Positions 1 to 5,908 of a stretch of DNA of 6,862 bases are shown piece by piece; position 1 is the stretch's first letter; each line of letters starts with the position of its first letter. The stretch covers positions 2,216,533 through 2,223,394 of the forward strand of contig OV299793.1 of assembly GCA_923184405.1 (NCBI GenBank). Direction: 5' to 3'. A program made the position numbers and the translations under genes. The notes beneath the pieces are model-generated. The model searched no databases, was not told the origin of the DNA, and was given only the letters and a program-made list of their open reading frames with translations. Source of the stretch: Neisseria meningitidis (GTDB lineage: Bacteria; Pseudomonadota; Gammaproteobacteria; Burkholderiales; Neisseriaceae).

Positions 1-48
1 TACGGCGTTGCCTCGCCTGCTGTACTGGTTTAAATTTAATCCACTATT
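1..48. repeat. Neisserial intergenic repeat end
   Basis: The segment begins with TACGGCGTTGCCTCGCC and continues into a TACTGGTTTAAATTTAATCC stretch ending in CACTAT. Both pieces resemble the ends of a small repeat scattered between genes in Neisseria chromosomes (the reverse complement AGGCGAGGCAACGCCGTA and the TTTAATCCACTATA end). This is recognition from memory, not a search. It marks the left border of the maf region and supports a neisserial source. The repeat is cut by the window edge, so its full extent is unknown. Confidence 0.55.
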
Positions 49-56
49 TACAATTT

Positions 57-85
57 TGATACAATTTGTTTTTTCAACAAAGGAG
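57..85 (+). promoter_or_regulatory. Possible mafA promoter (extended -10) and ribosome binding site
   Basis: TGATACAAT at 57-65 matches an extended -10 box (TG, one base, TACAAT). The -35 region is weak (TTAATC near 36-41). Transcription would start about 72, giving a ~20-base leader with AAGGAG at 80-85, seven bases (86-91 plus spacing) before the ATG at 92. The ribosome binding site is strong and clearly fixes the mafA start. The promoter itself is only a motif match. It would drive the mafA-mafB pair. Confidence 0.35.
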
Positions 86-91
86 AAATCT

Positions 92-1074
92 ATGCAAGCA
101 CGGCTGCTGATACCTATCTCTTTTTCATGTTTTTATTTTATCCGCCTGCGACACTGACAGGTATTCCATCGCATGGTGGAGGTAAACGCTTTGCGGCTGA
201 ACAAGAACTTGTGGTCAGCTTCCTGCCGTAGCCATGTTAAAGACATGGATTTACAGGCATTACACGGACGAAAAGTTGCATACGTACATTGCCGACAACC
301 ATGCAAAACAAAGGAACCAGGCAAAGCAACAGAGGGGTAGCGAGCTCCAAAAATGCAATAGATATCCTACATCAAATACAAAAAAAGAAACACAAAAAAG
401 GAGTCCGAGGTACGCTGGAGTAAAAACATTACCTGAACGAAAACCACTGAAAAAATAAAAGCAGGTAGGGAAAGGATAAAACAAATATCTTCTTCAGCTA
501 ATACCTAAAGCTCAAGCACTCCCAAACGCACCCAATAAGACGATAGCGCAAAGAATAAAAAAAAAGCAATCCACGCATAAACATTGGAACGACTGAGGAA
601 CAATATTCGAAACGAAACCTTGACGACTGAAATCCGCGAGACATGCATTTATAACCAACATATTAAAAGCAACAGAAATTTAACAGGCTGCATTATTTTG
701 TTAGGTAACGCCAAACTACTATCTGCATATTAAGAGTCGACAGATATTTGGCGATTAGTAACTAAAACGAAATCCTAACATAGATACAGCAGAAAAATAT
801 AGAAAACAAGAAATATTACAGAAACCTTGAATAATTGAACAAGAGCTAAAAATCAATGTTCAGTAGCCGTAAGGTCGGATTCTCGAATCCGACATTTTCC
901 AACAGCGGCATTTCGGAAACGATAGACGCGTCGAATATTTTGTCGGATACAAGTATCCGACCATACGGCAATCATACGGGTAACTCTGCCCCATCCGTAG
1001 AGGCTGATAACAGTCATGAGGGGTATGGATACAGCGATGAAGTAGTGCGACAACATAGACAAGGGCAACCTTGA
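92..1074 (+). pseudogene. mafA: MafA adhesin lipoprotein, decayed pseudogene
   Basis: MafA is a neisserial surface lipoprotein (adhesin) encoded just upstream of mafB. The start (MQARLLIPI) has a good ribosome binding site, and the lipobox region is still visible in pieces (LSAC-like, 'ttatccgcctgc' at 138-149), then [20 protein letters not shown] and KDMDLQALHGRKVA in shifting frames. The first frame ends after ~20 codons. The middle is strongly eroded but still alignable in order: an IDAL-like stretch near 357, RNETLTT near 608-630, and an FGTIRNRTEMHLYNAE-like stretch near 747-800. The end is clean: [20 protein letters not shown] to RQHRQGQP and TGA at 1072. Total length (~983 bp) is close to an intact mafA (~960 bp), so decay is mostly by substitution and small indels. 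A hairpin repeat (869-963) replaces roughly 30 codons before PYGNHTG. Non-functional. Confidence 0.85.
869..963. repeat. Hairpin-ended ~95 bp repeat, copy 1 (inside mafA remnant)
   Basis: Two near-perfect hairpins flank a shared core. The left is GTCGGATT-CTCG-AATCCGAC (874-893), with an 8 bp stem. The right is GTCGGATAC-AA-GTATCCGAC (942-961), with a 9 bp stem. The ends are inverted relative to each other (GGTCGGAT ... ATCCGACC). The core from 891 to 932 is identical over 42 bases to 5223-5264. The size, terminal inversion and lack of coding capacity suggest a small non-autonomous repeat of the neisserial intergenic type. It lies within mafA, and its right end ATCCGACC doubles as the codons Ile-Arg-Pro before YGNHTG. 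The exact family name is not certain. Confidence 0.75.
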
Positions 1075-1113
1075 TTCACACTACCATAACCGCTTGCTAC
1101 CAAGGAAAACAAA

Positions 1114-2260
1114 ATGAATTTGTCTATTCTAAAATTCATGATGCTGTTTGCAGCAGCAATATCGTTGCTGCAAATCCCCATTAGTCATGCGAACGGTTTA
1201 GATGCCCGTTTGCGCGATGATATGCAGGCAAAACACTACGAACCGGGTGGTAAATACCATCTGTTTGGTAATGCTCGCGGCAGTGTTAAAAAGCGGGTTT
1301 ACGCCGTCCAAACATTTGATGCAACTGCGGTCAGTCCTGTACTGCCTATTACACACGAACGGACAGGGCTTCAGCGTGTTATCGGCTATGAAACCCATTT
1401 TTCAGGGCACGGACATGAAGTACACAGTCCGTTCGATCATCATGATTCAAAAAGCACTTCTGATTTCAGCGGCGGTGTAGACGGCGGTTTTACTGTTTAC
1501 CAACTTCATCGAACAGGGTCGGAAATTCATCCGGAGGATGGATATGACGGACCGCAAGGCAGCGATTATCCGCCCCGGAGGAGCAAGGGATATATACAGT
1601 TACCATATCAAAGGAACTTCAACAAAAACAAAGATAAACACTGTTCCGCAAGCCCCGTTTTCAGACCGCTGGCTAAAAGAAAATGCCGATGCTGCTTCCG
1701 GTTTTCTCAGCCGTGCGGATGAAGCAGGAAAACTGATATGGGAAAACGACCCCAATCAAAATTGGTGGGGTAACCGTATGGATGATGTTCGCGGCATCAT
1801 CCAAGGTGCAGCCAATCCTTTTCTAACGGGTTTTCAGGGATTGGGAGTTGGGGCAATTACAGACAGTGCGGTAAACCCAGTAACCTATGCGGCAGCACGG
1901 AAAACTTTACAGGGTATTCACAATTTAGGAAATTTAAGTCCGGAAGCACAACTTGCGGCCGCAACCGCATTACAAGACAGTGCTTTTGCGGTAAAAGACG
2001 GTATCAACTCTGCCAAACAATGGGCTGATGCCCATCCGAACATTACTGTTACTGCCCAAACCGCCCTTGCCATAGCAGAGGCCGCAGGTACGGTTTGAGG
2101 CGGTAAAAAGTAGAACTTAACCCGACTAAATGGGATTGGGTTAAAAATACCGATTATAAAACACATACTGAACGACATATGCAGACTTGTAGTATAGCAG
2201 TGGATTAATGTTAGGCTTCGAATCAGACAGACACGAAGCCAATTCCCAAATCTATCACGA
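1114..2260 (+). pseudogene. mafB: MafB polymorphic toxin, conserved N-terminal region, frameshifted (copy 1)
   Basis: MafB proteins are secreted toxins with a signal peptide, a conserved neisserial N-terminal domain (DUF1020 type) and a variable C-terminal toxin. AAGGA at 1102-1106 precedes ATG 1114. Residues 1-26 form a signal peptide ending ISHA, then NGLDARLRDDMQAKHYEPGG and onward match MafB closely. The first frame is lost at SDYPP: the C run at 1573-1576 has four bases where the MafB frame needs three or six. The MafB protein then continues in the next frame (PGGARDIYSYH, NWWGNRMDD, TGFQGLGVGAITDSAVNPVT, ALQDSAFAVKDG, AEAAGTV). There TGG has become TGA (2096-2098), and a G is missing after AAAAAG at 2105-2110. 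Beyond this only scattered matches survive, such as PKSIT at 2245-2259. No toxin domain follows. It starts 39 bases after mafA, the usual mafA-mafB order. Confidence 0.92.
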
Positions 2261-2261
2261 C

Positions 2262-2568
2262 TTGCAGACAACCCGAATGATGCAAGTAAGCCTCAAGCTC
2301 TCAATCAATGAAAATGAGAAGAACTGAGGCAGACAGTGAGGATCAATATCAAACATAAAGTAAATGAATGCTCGAGCCCAGTGAAAAAATAGACAACCAT
2401 CCAAATGCAGAGTTAGTTAATATCCAGATAAGCTAGCTTAACTTTGAATTGGTGAAAATGCAACGACAATATAGCCTAGTCAAATAATTTACGTATAAAT
2501 AACATACGATAAAATCAGAAATTTTATTCAAAATAATTAAGAATTTGCAACTAAAAATATTAAATTAA
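2262..2568. other. AT-rich stretch without a supported gene
   Basis: No open frame on either strand resembles a known protein, and stops are dense. By position it lies between the conserved part of mafB copy 1 and an immunity gene, where a MafB toxin C-terminus should be. It is therefore most likely an eroded toxin module, but no residue pattern confirms this. Base composition becomes markedly more A/T-rich from about 2480. Confidence 0.5.
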
Positions 2569-2643
2569 ATGTTTGAAAATTATACTATTCCTATTTATGG
2601 AAAGTTTAATCAGTTTAAATATAGAAATTTAAATTTTAGCTAA
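2569..2643 (+). pseudogene. Possible tail of a lost toxin module
   Basis: This is a 24-codon open stretch, MFENYTIPIYGKFNQF then KYRNLNFS, ending in TAA. It finishes four bases before the ATG of the Imm8-like gene, the spacing expected between the 3' end of a toxin gene and its immunity gene. There is no ribosome binding site at its own ATG, so it is more likely the last codons of an eroded toxin than a gene. The sequence is rich in Asn, Phe and Tyr, and I do not recognise a family. The call rests on position. Confidence 0.3.
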
Positions 2644-2647
2644 TTAT

Positions 2648-3008
2648 ATGAGATTAAAATCTAAAAAATTATGATTGTTCAGACATTGATTTGGAAGATT
2701 TCCCACAAAACAAGTTAGAAAAATTTTGTATACCTTTGACACTATCAATAAATTTTGATGAAAGTAATAGTGATGAGTATTTTTATGAATATATATATAG
2801 CACCGAATGGTTGCTACCAAATATACATAGACCGATGTCATTAAAAAACTCAATTGTTACAAACCGTTTTAATATTGAACACATATTAAAATTGATAAAT
2901 GATATATTGGAAATATGTAATTCAACGTCTGAAGATAAGTCTATATCAAATTTGGCAAAATATTTTGACTGGGAATTTGACGATTATAATCTAAATATCC
3001 AAGACTAA
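2648..3008 (+). pseudogene. Imm8-like immunity protein, frameshifted near the start
   Basis: Immunity proteins of the Imm8 type neutralise polymorphic toxin nucleases. The likely start is ATG 2648 (MRLKSKKL), which hits TGA at 2672. The protein resumes in another frame as DCSDIDLEDFPQNKLEKF, then a LTLSINFDESNSDEYFYEYIYSTEWL stretch, an IEHILKLINDIL helix and the ending AKYFDWEFDDYN. The S-x-DIDLE opening, the D-x-F-x-x-x-x-x-x-x-WL middle and the WEF[ED]DY ending are what I recall of Imm8. A TTG at 2691 gives a shorter open frame of 105 residues, but it lacks the conserved opening and has no ribosome binding site. One or two bases lost near 2670 explain the break. No intact partner toxin is present upstream. 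The family assignment is from memory. Confidence 0.6.
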
Positions 3009-3071
3009 AGATGGTGGACAGCATTTAGACCAAAAACAGGCAAACAGTATTTTGATGACGAATTAAAATAA
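3009..3071 (+). pseudogene. 3' remnant of a MafB toxin module (last ~20 codons)
   Basis: Allowing one missing base at GGTGGACAG, this reads DGGTAFRPKTGKQYFDDELK and stops at TAA (3069-3071). It aligns with the end of the toxin module at 4187-4237 (DGGTAFRPTSGKKYYDDL). It is the stub of a sister toxin from the same family, and it sits 12 bases before the sister immunity gene. The rest of the toxin is absent: the Imm8-like gene ends directly against it, so a recombination or deletion junction lies close to 3008. Confidence 0.75.
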
Positions 3072-3083
3072 AAGGAATTATTC

Positions 3084-3292
3084 ATGAAATTAATTAAGTT
3101 TGAAGAGAGTTCAGTTAAAATTAGTCTCGATAAAGATGAGTTGTATATTATTCAAGCAATTGTAGGAGAAATTTATTCAGGCGTATGCGTGGATTATAGA
3201 CATTTTGAGATAATCCATGGTATTGAAAAAATAAAGTTCTTTCTTTGGATAAAGAACTTAAAAAAATATATGATACTTGGGATAAATATTAG
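3084..3292 (+). pseudogene. mafI: MafI-type immunity protein, frameshifted in an A run
   Basis: The gene starts at ATG with AAGGA at 3072-3076. The protein MKLIKFEESSVKISLDKDEL and onward is clearly homologous to the immunity protein at 4247-4453: shared ISL, DE, AI, EIY, VC, D, R, FE, G and K in register. After HGIEK the frame departs. If the A run at 3226-3231 had seven A instead of six, the reading would continue NKVLSLDKELKKIYDTWDKY and stop at 3290-3292, matching the partner's tail EVDNLQQQFAGIYKKM. As written the frame ends at 3296 with an altered C-terminus. It would bind the toxin whose 3' stub lies just upstream. A single homopolymer error in the sequence is also possible. Confidence 0.8.
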
Positions 3293-3300
3293 CTAGGTAA

Positions 3301-3325
3301 GGTGGGCACTTGTTGCCCACCTTTT
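3301..3325 (+). terminator. Intrinsic terminator after the mafI pseudogene
   Basis: GGTGGGCA-CTTGT-TGCCCACC forms a perfect 8 bp stem with a 5-base loop, followed directly by TTTT. It begins eight bases after the repaired stop of the immunity gene. It would end the mafA-mafB-immunity transcript and insulate the silent cassettes downstream. Confidence 0.85.
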
Positions 3326-3360
3326 GCCGTATATTAAAAATCCTTTTCAGGCTGAGAACT

Positions 3361-3382
3361 GGGTGGGCATCAATGCCAACCC
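3361..3382. repeat. Second imperfect hairpin related to the terminator
   Basis: GGGTGGGCAT-CA-ATGCCAACCC forms a 10 bp stem with one mismatch. Its stem shares GTGGGCA/TGCC with the terminator ~50 bases upstream, but there is no T run, so it is unlikely to terminate. It lies immediately before the start of mafB copy 2 homology and may mark the cassette boundary or be a decayed terminator. Confidence 0.5.
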
Positions 3383-3389
3383 TAATTGT

Positions 3390-3811
3390 GCTGATGAAGC
3401 AGGAAAACTGATATGGGAAATCGACCTCAATAAAAATTGGTGGGCTAACCGTATGGATGATAATCGCGGCATCGTCTGAGGTGCGGTTAATCCTTACTTA
3501 CTAGGTTTTCAAGGAGTAGGGATTGAATCAATTACAGCCAGTGCATTAATCCCAGTAACAGATACAGCTGAACAGCAGACTCTACAAGGTATTAATCATT
3601 AAGGAAATTTAAGTCATGAAGCAAAACTTGAGACTGCAACCGCACTACAAGACAGTGCTCTTGCGGCAAAAGACGGTATGAATTCAGCCAGACAACAGGC
3701 TAATGCCCATCAGAATATAACATGCATCAGCCCAAACTGCCCTTGCCATGCCAAAGGCCCCAGGTACGGTGTGGCACTGTAAAAACGCTCAAACTCAACC
3801 CAATCAAATAG
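3390..3811 (+). pseudogene. mafB: MafB conserved region, silent copy 2 (5'-truncated, multiple stops)
   Basis: Homology to mafB copy 1 begins abruptly at ADEAGKLIWE (3390), matching 1718 onward, and continues as NKNWWANRMDDNRGIV, a GAVNPYLLGFQGVG stretch, TLQGIN, GNLSHEAKLE and ATALQDSALAAKDG. Stops interrupt it at 3477 (TGA), 3600 (TAA) and 3809 (TAG, replacing the Trp of KWDW), and small indels shift the frame between about 3720 and 3795. It has no signal peptide, start codon or promoter. Such partial mafB leaders in front of alternative toxin modules provide homology for recombination into an expressed mafB, so this reads as a silent cassette leader that has since decayed. Confidence 0.88.
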
Positions 3812-4237
3812 GATTGGGTTAAAAATACAAGCTATAAAACACCTGCTGCCCGACCTATGCAGACTGTAGATGGGGAGATGGCAGGGGGGAATAGACCGCC
3901 TAAATCTATAACGTCCAACAGCAAAGCAGATGCTTCCACACAACTGTCTTTACAAGCGCAACTAATTGGAGAACAAATTAGTAGTGGGCATGCTTATAAC
4001 AAGCATGTCATAAGACAACAAGAATTTACGGATTTAAATATCAATTCACCAGCAGATTTTGCTCGGCATATTGAAAATATTGTTAGCCATCCAACAAATA
4101 TGAAAGAGTTACCTCGCAGTAGAACTGCGTATTGGGATGATAAAACAGGGACAATAGTTATCCGAGATAAAAATTCTGACGATGGAGGTACAGCATTTAG
4201 ACCAACATCAGGTAAAAAATATTATGATGATTTATAG
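3812..4237 (+). CDS. Untranslated MafB C-terminal toxin module, probable RNase
   Basis: The frame is open from after the TAG at 3809 to TAG 4235-4237. It first carries the end of the conserved MafB region (DWVKNTSYKTPAARPMQTVD, EMAGGNRPPKSIT), then a variable domain. The variable domain has GHAYNKHV, EFTDLNINSPADFARHIENI, RTAYWDDKTGTIVIRD and DDGGTAFRPTSGKKYYDDL. A His in an early helix, an RTAYWD strand and a late GGTAFRP are familiar from small polymorphic-toxin RNases of the BECR fold. That fold is an inference, and I cannot name the exact family. The ATG at 3857 has no ribosome binding site, so this is best read as a silent cassette. The stop lies 9 bases before an intact immunity gene. 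The module itself shows no damage. Confidence 0.75.
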   Translation, partial: DWVKNTSYKTPAARPMQTVDGEMAGGNRPPKSITSNSKADASTQLSLQAQLIGEQISSGHAYNKHVIRQQEFTDLNINSPADFARHIENIVSHPTNMKELPRSRTAYWDDKTGTIVIRDKNSDDGGTAFRPTSGKKYYDDL

Positions 4238-4246
4238 GAAAAAGCC

Positions 4247-4453
4247 ATGAATATACTATCCATAAATAATCAAAACTCAACTATTTCACTAACTCAAGAT
4301 GAAGTTTTTGTTTTACGAGCTATCTTGAATGAGATATATGCAGACGTATGTGCAGATTCAAGAGAATTTGAAAATATATCTGGTGTTAGAAAACATGAAG
4401 TAGATAATTTACAACAACAGTTTGCTGGAATTTATAAAAAAATGACAACTTAA
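4247..4453 (+). CDS. mafI: MafI-type immunity protein
   Basis: A 68-residue protein that should neutralise the toxin encoded immediately upstream. AGGA at 4236-4239 overlaps the toxin stop and lies at good distance from ATG 4247, so translation would normally be coupled to the toxin. Residues 12-50 (ISLTQDEVFVLRAILNEIYA, VCADSREFE, GVRK) match the paralogue at 3084 in register, and the C-terminal part EVDNLQQQFAGIYKKM looks helical. It is small, soluble and has no signal peptide, as expected for a cytoplasmic immunity protein. It is one of three undamaged genes in the window. With no obvious promoter nearby, expression would depend on read-through or a weak internal promoter. Confidence 0.82.
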   Translation: MNILSINNQNSTISLTQDEVFVLRAILNEIYADVCADSREFENISGVRKHEVDNLQQQFAGIYKKMTT

Positions 4454-4830
4454 CAACCCAAATTTTTGTCAGAGCCTAGTGCAAATTACAACTATGATTC
4501 TATTGTAGCCGAAATGAAAGAAAAAAATCATGGGTTGGCGACAGGGTTGATGTTGTTAATATGCCTGATGGAGCACCTACTAGTATGGATAACACGCGTA
4601 TTATGGCAGCACGTGAAGCAGGGGTAAAAGTGGAAGCGAATGTTCATAATTTTAATGACCGATTATCATCAAAAAGAGAATCAGGTTTAAGCATGATGGT
4701 ATTGAGCCTCAAACTTGGGAGAAGCTATCCAGCTACGAATTAGAAAGCAAGAAACACAAAAGGAGTTCCGAAGGTGGAGCAAAGATTTCCTAACGGAAGT
4801 ATTTATGATGTAAAGGTACTTAGGAAATGA
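4454..4830 (+). pseudogene. Orphan toxin C-terminal module, multiply frameshifted
   Basis: Directly after the mafI stop the frame reads QPKFLSEPSANYNYDSIVAE, then shifts near 4530 to DRVDVVNMPDGAPTSMDNTR followed by an AAREAGVKVEANVHNFNDRL stretch. It shifts again near 4676 to RFKHDGIEPQTW, near 4722 to EAIQLRIRKQETQKEFRRWS, and near 4792 to PNGSIYDVKVLRK, ending TGA 4828-4830. I recognise the VVxMPDGxxTxxDNTRxxAAxxAG pattern from polymorphic-toxin C-termini. The DG-x(n)-R-x-x-A core resembles ParB/sulfiredoxin-like domains, but that link is tentative. There is no conserved mafB leader in front, so it was joined here as a bare module. Its stop overlaps the next start as ATGA, the toxin-immunity arrangement. 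Confidence 0.65.
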
Positions 4831-5197
4831 TAAAACAAAATAGTTTTGTTCCGTATCCTGAAGCAATGCTTCCTAAAGGATTTAAATATCCGCAAAGTTA
4901 TTTAAAATTAGCTCAATCCACTCATGCCATTAACTACGATGAACAATATTCTTTTCCTTGGTGGTTTGAAAATGCAGAAAGCAATATATCAGAAGTAATT
5001 GACATTTATTTTGAAATAACTGGCATTCCAAACCTATTACCTTTGCTAGAAACCAAGAGTGGGCTGCCTGTTTTGATATTTCAGATAAATCAGGTAATCC
5101 TAAAATTATAGTAGTTAATTTAGATAATACAAAATATTACGAGACTTTTGAAAATTTTGATACTTGGCTAAAAGAAGCTGAAAATGATGGTTGGTAG
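4827..5197 (+). pseudogene. SMI1/KNR4-like immunity protein, one frameshift
   Basis: The start overlaps the toxin stop (ATGA at 4827-4830), so it is the partner of the 4454-4830 module. Residues 1-78 read MIKQNSFVPYPEAMLPKGFK, PWWFENAESNISEVI and GIPNLLPLLE. The frame then breaks near 5050-5056 (CTAGAAACC). One more A there restores NQEWAACFDISDKSGNPKII, VVNLDN and ETFENFDTWLKEAENDGW, ending TAG 5195-5197, for about 124 residues. The WAACFD ... VNLDN ... F-x-x-F-x-x-WL end is the pattern I associate with SMI1/KNR4-superfamily immunity proteins. As written the frame ends early at 5111. It is cytoplasmic and has no signal peptide. The assignment is moderately sure; the toxin-immunity pairing by overlap is stronger. 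Confidence 0.65.
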
Positions 5198-5202
5198 CAG
5201 CC

Positions 5203-5298
5203 GTAGGTCGGATTCTCGAACCGACATTTTCCAACAGCGGCATTTCGGAAACGATAGACGCGTCAAATATTTTTGTCGGATACAACCATCCGACCTAC
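5203..5298. repeat. Hairpin-ended ~95 bp repeat, copy 2
   Basis: The ends are perfect 11-base inverted repeats, GTAGGTCGGAT and ATCCGACCTAC. The 42-base core 5223-5264 is identical to 891-932 in copy 1. The internal hairpins have lost base pairs (GTCGG-ATTCTCGAA-CCGAC, and GTCGGAT-ACAACC-ATCCGAC). The repeat starts six bases after the stop of the immunity pseudogene, and its right end abuts eroded mafB sequence. Both copies have the same orientation, so recombination between them would remove about 4.3 kb. Confidence 0.8.
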
Positions 5299-5906
5299 AG
5301 CTCTACGCAGCTAACTCTACAAGAAGGCACATGAATCATGAGATGTGGGTACGGAAGCACAAGTAACTACCTCGAGACTACCACAGGACAAACTTCCAAG
5401 ATAAAAAACAGCAATAATGAAGCTATATCATGAGATGATGCAAAAAGAATATCACTGCAAAAAAACAAACATGAACCATCAGTAACAGAGATCGCTTCTG
5501 CAATATACCACAGTAATAAACTAGAACTTAAACTTGACTAAATGGCCAGCGTTAAATATACAGGCAATAAACAAACTGCGATCAGGCCTGTAAAGACTAT
5601 CCATTACGTAACGGCTGGCGGAAACCAATCGTTGAAAACCCGCACACAGTCCGCACATAAATACAACCGCTCGTCACTATACCCACTAATTTACAGGAAG
5701 AGTTAGCGTTGGTTGATGTTAAGACAAAGCCAATCAGGGCAAAACTCATGCGCAGAATACGTATGATCGACACGAAGCAAAAAGTCAACTTGGATAGCAA
5801 AAAGACGGTAGGGTTAACCATGTTAAAAACTTCATCAAAAGCGAAAGAAATTACACTGAATACACAAGAACCCGTAAGAAAACAGATTATAAGATTACGC
5901 GATTAG
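5295..5906 (+). pseudogene. mafB: MafB silent copy 3, strongly eroded, with toxin module
   Basis: Only nucleotide order reveals this copy. ACTCTACAAG (5313-) matches the TLQG region, CGGAAGCACAAG (5353-) matches PEAQ, TAGAACTTAAACTTGACTAAATGG lies near 5520-5545 (VELNPTKW region), and GCTGGCGGAAACC near 5613 matches AGGN. A toxin module follows, with QEELALVDVK (5698-) and, in broken frames, KDG near 5801, a V-x-M stretch and E-I near 5847, ending in TAG 5904-5906. I vaguely recall a MafB C-terminus with QE-LAL-EVK-NP, DGWVKM and an EIHY ending, but I cannot name its family. An open frame exists from 5709, but it carries changes at the expected conserved positions. The stop is two bases before the next immunity gene. 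The left edge begins at the hairpin repeat. Confidence 0.65.
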
Positions 5907-5908
5907 TC

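Noticed and set aside
234..458. Open frame whose KKETQKRS stretch resembles KQETQKEF in the toxin module near 4750
   Set aside because: The surrounding bases align in order with mafA (IDAL region, then an ACGAAA-CCACTG stretch), so the likeness is best explained by chance in A-rich decayed mafA sequence.
260..484. Reverse-strand hydrophobic frame that looks like a membrane protein
   Set aside because: Its Phe/Leu/Cys-rich composition is what antisense reading of A-rich DNA gives. There is no start signal, and mafA homology is on the other strand.
856..1074. 72-residue open frame as an independent gene
   Set aside because: Its first half is the hairpin repeat and its second half is the C-terminus of MafA. 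It is a chance fusion with no ribosome binding site.
1918..2271. 117-residue reverse-strand open frame
   Set aside because: It is antisense to clear MafB coding sequence, with Cys/Ala-rich composition typical of shadow frames.
869..5298. CRISPR-like repeats
   Set aside because: There are only two copies, 4.3 kb apart, with hairpin ends; no spacer array exists.
5299..5366. Decayed mafA 3' end after repeat copy 2, mirroring copy 1
   Set aside because: TAACTCT and TCATGAG are shared with mafA, but the alignment to mafB (AACTTTACAGG ... CGGAAGCACAA) is longer and continues downstream, so mafB is the better source.
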